Shown: piece by piece, positions 7,152-8,892 of the stretch
Position numbering within the stretch: position 1 is the stretch's first letter
Layout: every line of letters starts with the position of its first letter
Source: Spirochaetaceae bacterium
GTDB lineage: Bacteria > Spirochaetota > Spirochaetia > Treponematales > Breznakiellaceae
Assembly (NCBI GenBank): GCA_031265535.1
Contig: JAISCO010000085.1
Coordinates: 1-8,892 of the forward strand
Direction of reading: 5' to 3'
Length of the DNA: 8,892 nt
The notes under the pieces: generated by a model
The model's input: only the letters and a program-made list of their open reading frames with translations
Database searches by the model: none
What the model was told of the DNA's origin: nothing
Program-made: the position numbers and the translations under genes

Positions 7152-7181
7152 ATTATACCGCATCCCCGCCGCAGTTGTCAA
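7152..7181 (-). promoter_or_regulatory. Consensus sigma-70 promoter of the toxin-antitoxin-like operon
   Basis: On the minus strand, a perfect TTGACA (7181-7176) and a perfect TATAAT (7157-7152) are separated by 18 bases. The ATG at 7127 is 24 bases beyond the -10, leaving room for a short leader with AGGGG as a weak ribosome site, unlike the three start-abutting promoters nearby. The spacer holds TGCGGCGGGG (+ strand 7164-7173), identical to the block in the membrane protein promoter; both are also preceded by CC. A promoter this strong implies repression or high constitutive expression. Confidence 0.75.
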
Positions 7182-7220
7182 GGAAAAAGCAACGGTTTCG
7201 GGCATATAACTTGTCAGATT

Positions 7221-7254
7221 GCCAAACCACCAAACAGATGTTTATGTATTTGGC
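7221..7254. promoter_or_regulatory. Nested dyad, candidate operator in the divergent intergenic region
   Basis: Two inverted repeats share one centre between 7237 and 7238: outer arms GCCAAA (7221-7226) and TTTGGC (7249-7254), inner arms AAACA (7232-7236) and TGTTT (7239-7243). Eleven of 17 positions are symmetric. The dyad lies about 40 bases upstream of the -35 of the toxin-antitoxin operon and about 80 bases upstream of the -35 of the hub gene. It could bind a dimeric regulator, perhaps the XRE-like protein itself. The rest of the 243-base gap (7128-7370) holds the two opposed promoters and no convincing gene. Confidence 0.4.
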
Positions 7255-7333
7255 GAATTTAGCATTGTTATCTTGTCGGCGGCACGGGCGGTTTTCTTTA
7301 ACAGCCATATTTTAATGCTATAACGCAATTGCC

Positions 7334-7362
7334 TTGACATCTCTCCGTTATTGCGGTATATT
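7334..7362 (+). promoter_or_regulatory. Sigma-70-type promoter of the tail hub gene
   Basis: TTGACA (7334-7339) and TATATT (7357-7362) are separated by 17 bases. The ATG at 7371 comes 8 bases after the -10, so the transcript should start one or two bases before it. No Shine-Dalgarno sequence is present in TTCCCATC. Internal promoters are unusual for a structural gene in a tail operon; this one would keep the hub expressed despite the opposite-strand cassette. Confidence 0.6.
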
Positions 7363-7370
7363 TTCCCATC

Positions 7371-8892
7371 ATGGCCATAACATTTCTTGCCGAAATATCG
7401 AACCGGTCCGGCATTAAGCCGCAGTTTACCCCGGACGAAAGCGTCCCGCGGCGGTACGGCATATACCGCCTGTACACCGGCGCGAGGCCGCAGAACACCT
7501 ACTGGACGGACTGGGGCGGCGTTTACGATAATCCAGCAGCCTTCGGGGTTGAAATCCGGTTTACGGAGTGGCTCTTTCCCGTAACCTCTATGGCCGACCT
7601 GCTCGCCGTGCAAAACTCCTGCTTTGTGTCGGGCGGCTATCTGTATGTCCATGTGCCGGTACACACATGGCTTTACCCGGAATCCGAGGTTACGATGGCG
7701 GCGCGGCAGCTCTATCTTTCCGGGCCCAAACGGGCGGACAGCACGTCCGATATGGTTCTTAACGGGAATTACGCGGAGGGCCGGCTTGCGGTTCCCGGTA
7801 TCAGCGTGAGGCTGTCGGACGTTATTTCCGGGATAACCCTGTTCGGCTCGTTTAATATCGCGCTGGACAATCATGACGGGAAATTTGACGGGGCGGACGC
7901 GGTAGAGCTTTTCAACTCCCCGGCGCAGCTGCGCAAAGCCGTCGCCGAATACCCTGAGTATGAAGACTTCCTCAAAATCCGCGAGGGGACTGTTGAAAGC
8001 GTGAGGGTTGACAGCGGACAGATCACGCTGTCCGTGGCGGACAAATTCAGGGCTCTTGACGGCCAGGCGTGCGGACTGGTAAACGCCGAAGATTATCCGG
8101 TTGAAAAGACGGACGCGCTGGGAAAGCCGCTCCCCGTCGCGTTTGGAACCGTCACCATGCCCTTGATTGAAATAGCGTACGCGGAAACGGAAAGCGGCGA
8201 CAATGTTACGGTGAACGCCAAATATCTCGCGGCGGAATACATATCGTCTTTTAGCGGCCTGTACGCCGAGGACGGGACAAGCCTCCCGTACAGCCGGAGC
8301 GGGGCGGTAATCTCTTTTACAAGAACCTCGGCCAAGGACAAGAAATTAAAGCCCAAGTACGCGAAGTTTGCCGGGTATACTTCAAACAGGCTGGGGGAAA
8401 TTGTGAAATGGCTTGTGGCCAAAGAAGACACTATGCAGTACGTGCCCTCGGTCTGGGATGTCGCGGAGGCGAATATCTATATCAGCTCTTCCCCGCGCCT
8501 TAACTTTGCCGTAACGGGCGGGGACATCAAGGCCGCCGTCAAGACGGTTCTCCAAAACGGCATGGCGTATTTAATCCAGAAGAACGACGGCCTTCTTACG
8601 CTGAGGAAATGGGGGACTGTTTACGCCCCGCGTGAAATACCGGAATGGAAGATAACGGCGCAGCCCGAAAAGGACTTTGCGGACGCGGAAAAAAATTATT
8701 TCTCTTCGTGCGTCGTAAAGGGAAAGTATAACGATTACGCGAAGGATTACGGCGAGTCGTATGTTTACAAGGACACGGAGGAGCGCGCGCTTGGGCAGTA
8801 CACCAAAAACAGGATCGCGGAGTACGGGACAAGGCTTGCGGACACGGCGGACATAAAGGCTCTGGCGGCCTCTCTCGCGGCGAGGTTCAGCG
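7371..8892 (+). CDS. Phage tail hub/baseplate-type protein, C-terminus cut by window edge
   Basis: The frame is open from the ATG at 7371 to the window end: 507 codons plus one base, with no stop. It begins MAITFLAEISNRSGIKPQFT. Residues about 153-173 include LFGSFNIALDNHDGKFD, a strand-turn motif found in siphovirus tail hub and tip proteins. Residues about 251-260 (GKPLPVAFGT) resemble the G-x-P-x-P-V-x-F-G motif in similar proteins. The rest is mixed alpha/beta with many aromatic residues, no membrane helix and no peptidase or lysozyme motif in the visible part. It probably forms the tail-tip hub that closes the tube and carries receptor-binding parts. The start is constrained: an in-frame TGA at 7335 leaves only this ATG as a standard start before residue 74. 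It lacks a ribosome binding site and abuts a -10 box, suggesting leaderless translation. Tail membership is confident; the hub role is inferred from motifs and position. Confidence 0.78.
   Translation, partial: MAITFLAEISNRSGIKPQFTPDESVPRRYGIYRLYTGARPQNTYWTDWGGVYDNPAAFGVEIRFTEWLFPVTSMADLLAVQNSCFVSGGYLYVHVPVHTWLYPESEVTMAARQLYLSGPKRADSTSDMVLNGNYAEGRLAVPGISVRLSDVISGITLFGSFNIALDNHDGKFDGADAVELFNSPAQLRKAVAEYPEYEDFLKIREGTVESVRVDSGQITLSVADKFRALDGQACGLVNAEDYPVEKTDALGKPLPVAFGTVTMPLIEIAYAETESGDNVTVNAKYLAAEYISSFSGLYAEDGTSLPYSRSGAVISFTRTSAKDKKLKPKYAKFAGYTSNRLGEIVKWLVAKEDTMQYVPSVWDVAEANIYISSSPRLNFAVTGGDIKAAVKTVLQNGMAYLIQKNDGLLTLRKWGTVYAPREIPEWKITAQPEKDFADAEKNYFSSCVVKGKYNDYAKDYGESYVYKDTEERALGQYTKNRIAEYGTRLADTADIKALAASLAARFS

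Noticed and set aside
4411..7289. Possible direct repeat CGGCGGCAC flanking the cassette (near 4415 and 7278) as a target-site duplication
   Set aside because: Only nine bases of common GC-rich composition are shared, the copies are not at matching boundaries, and similar strings occur throughout the tail genes.
7153..7308. Minus-strand 51-codon frame starting MAVKENRPCRRQ upstream of the metallopeptidase gene
   Set aside because: The start looks gene-like, but there is no ribosome site or convincing promoter, no recognisable domain, and the frame covers the dyad and the toxin-antitoxin promoter.
7242..7874. 210-codon minus-strand frame overlapping the hub gene start
   Set aside because: It opposes a clear tail protein reading frame that runs 507 codons and has no start signal of its own.
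1..8892. CRISPR arrays, tRNA or rRNA genes, insertion sequences
   Set aside because: No regularly spaced repeats, cloverleaf-like segments, ribosomal signatures or transposase motifs were seen.

Overview
This window is part of a siphovirus-type tail module, most likely from an integrated prophage, with an accessory cassette set into it. The host cannot be named from sequence alone. The tail genes are GC-rich and alanine-rich, and the isolated promoters match the primary sigma consensus (TTGACA / TATAAT). My weak guess is a moderately GC-rich Gram-negative such as a spirochaete (Treponema-like); this rests on general impression, not on a diagnostic gene.

Layout. Bases 1-3590 (+) encode most of a tail tape measure protein, cut at its N-terminus by the window edge. 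Its stop codon abuts the start of a 267-residue tail protein (3591-4394, +), placed where a distal-tail protein normally sits. A Gly/Thr-rich non-gene stretch (4395-4503) follows. Then comes an AT-richer accessory block, about 4504-7127, coded mostly on the minus strand: a three-helix membrane protein (4504-5043, -), a divergent 82-residue Cys-rich single-pass membrane protein (5154-5402, +), and a two-gene toxin-antitoxin-like operon made of an XRE/ImmA-IrrE metallopeptidase regulator (5973-7127, -) and a DUF4411-type PIN-like protein (5455-5979, -). A 243-base divergent intergenic region separates this from a large + strand tail hub/baseplate-type protein (7371 to the window end), which resumes the tail module and is cut at its C-terminus.

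How it fits together. The tape measure sets tail length and the two flanking tail proteins would form the distal tip. The cassette splits two genes that are normally adjacent in one late operon. It looks like a lysogenic-conversion or 'moron' block that could be expressed from the prophage: a toxin-antitoxin-like pair plus two uncharacterised membrane proteins. This role is inference.

The most unusual signals are regulatory. Three genes (membrane protein, Cys-rich protein, hub) have a near-consensus promoter whose -10 box ends only 6-8 bases before the start codon, which predicts leaderless mRNAs. By contrast, the in-operon tail gene at 3591 has a strong Shine-Dalgarno sequence. The promoters of the membrane protein and of the toxin-antitoxin operon also share a 10-base block inside the spacer. 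The region between the TA operon and the hub holds a 34-base nested dyad that could be an operator.
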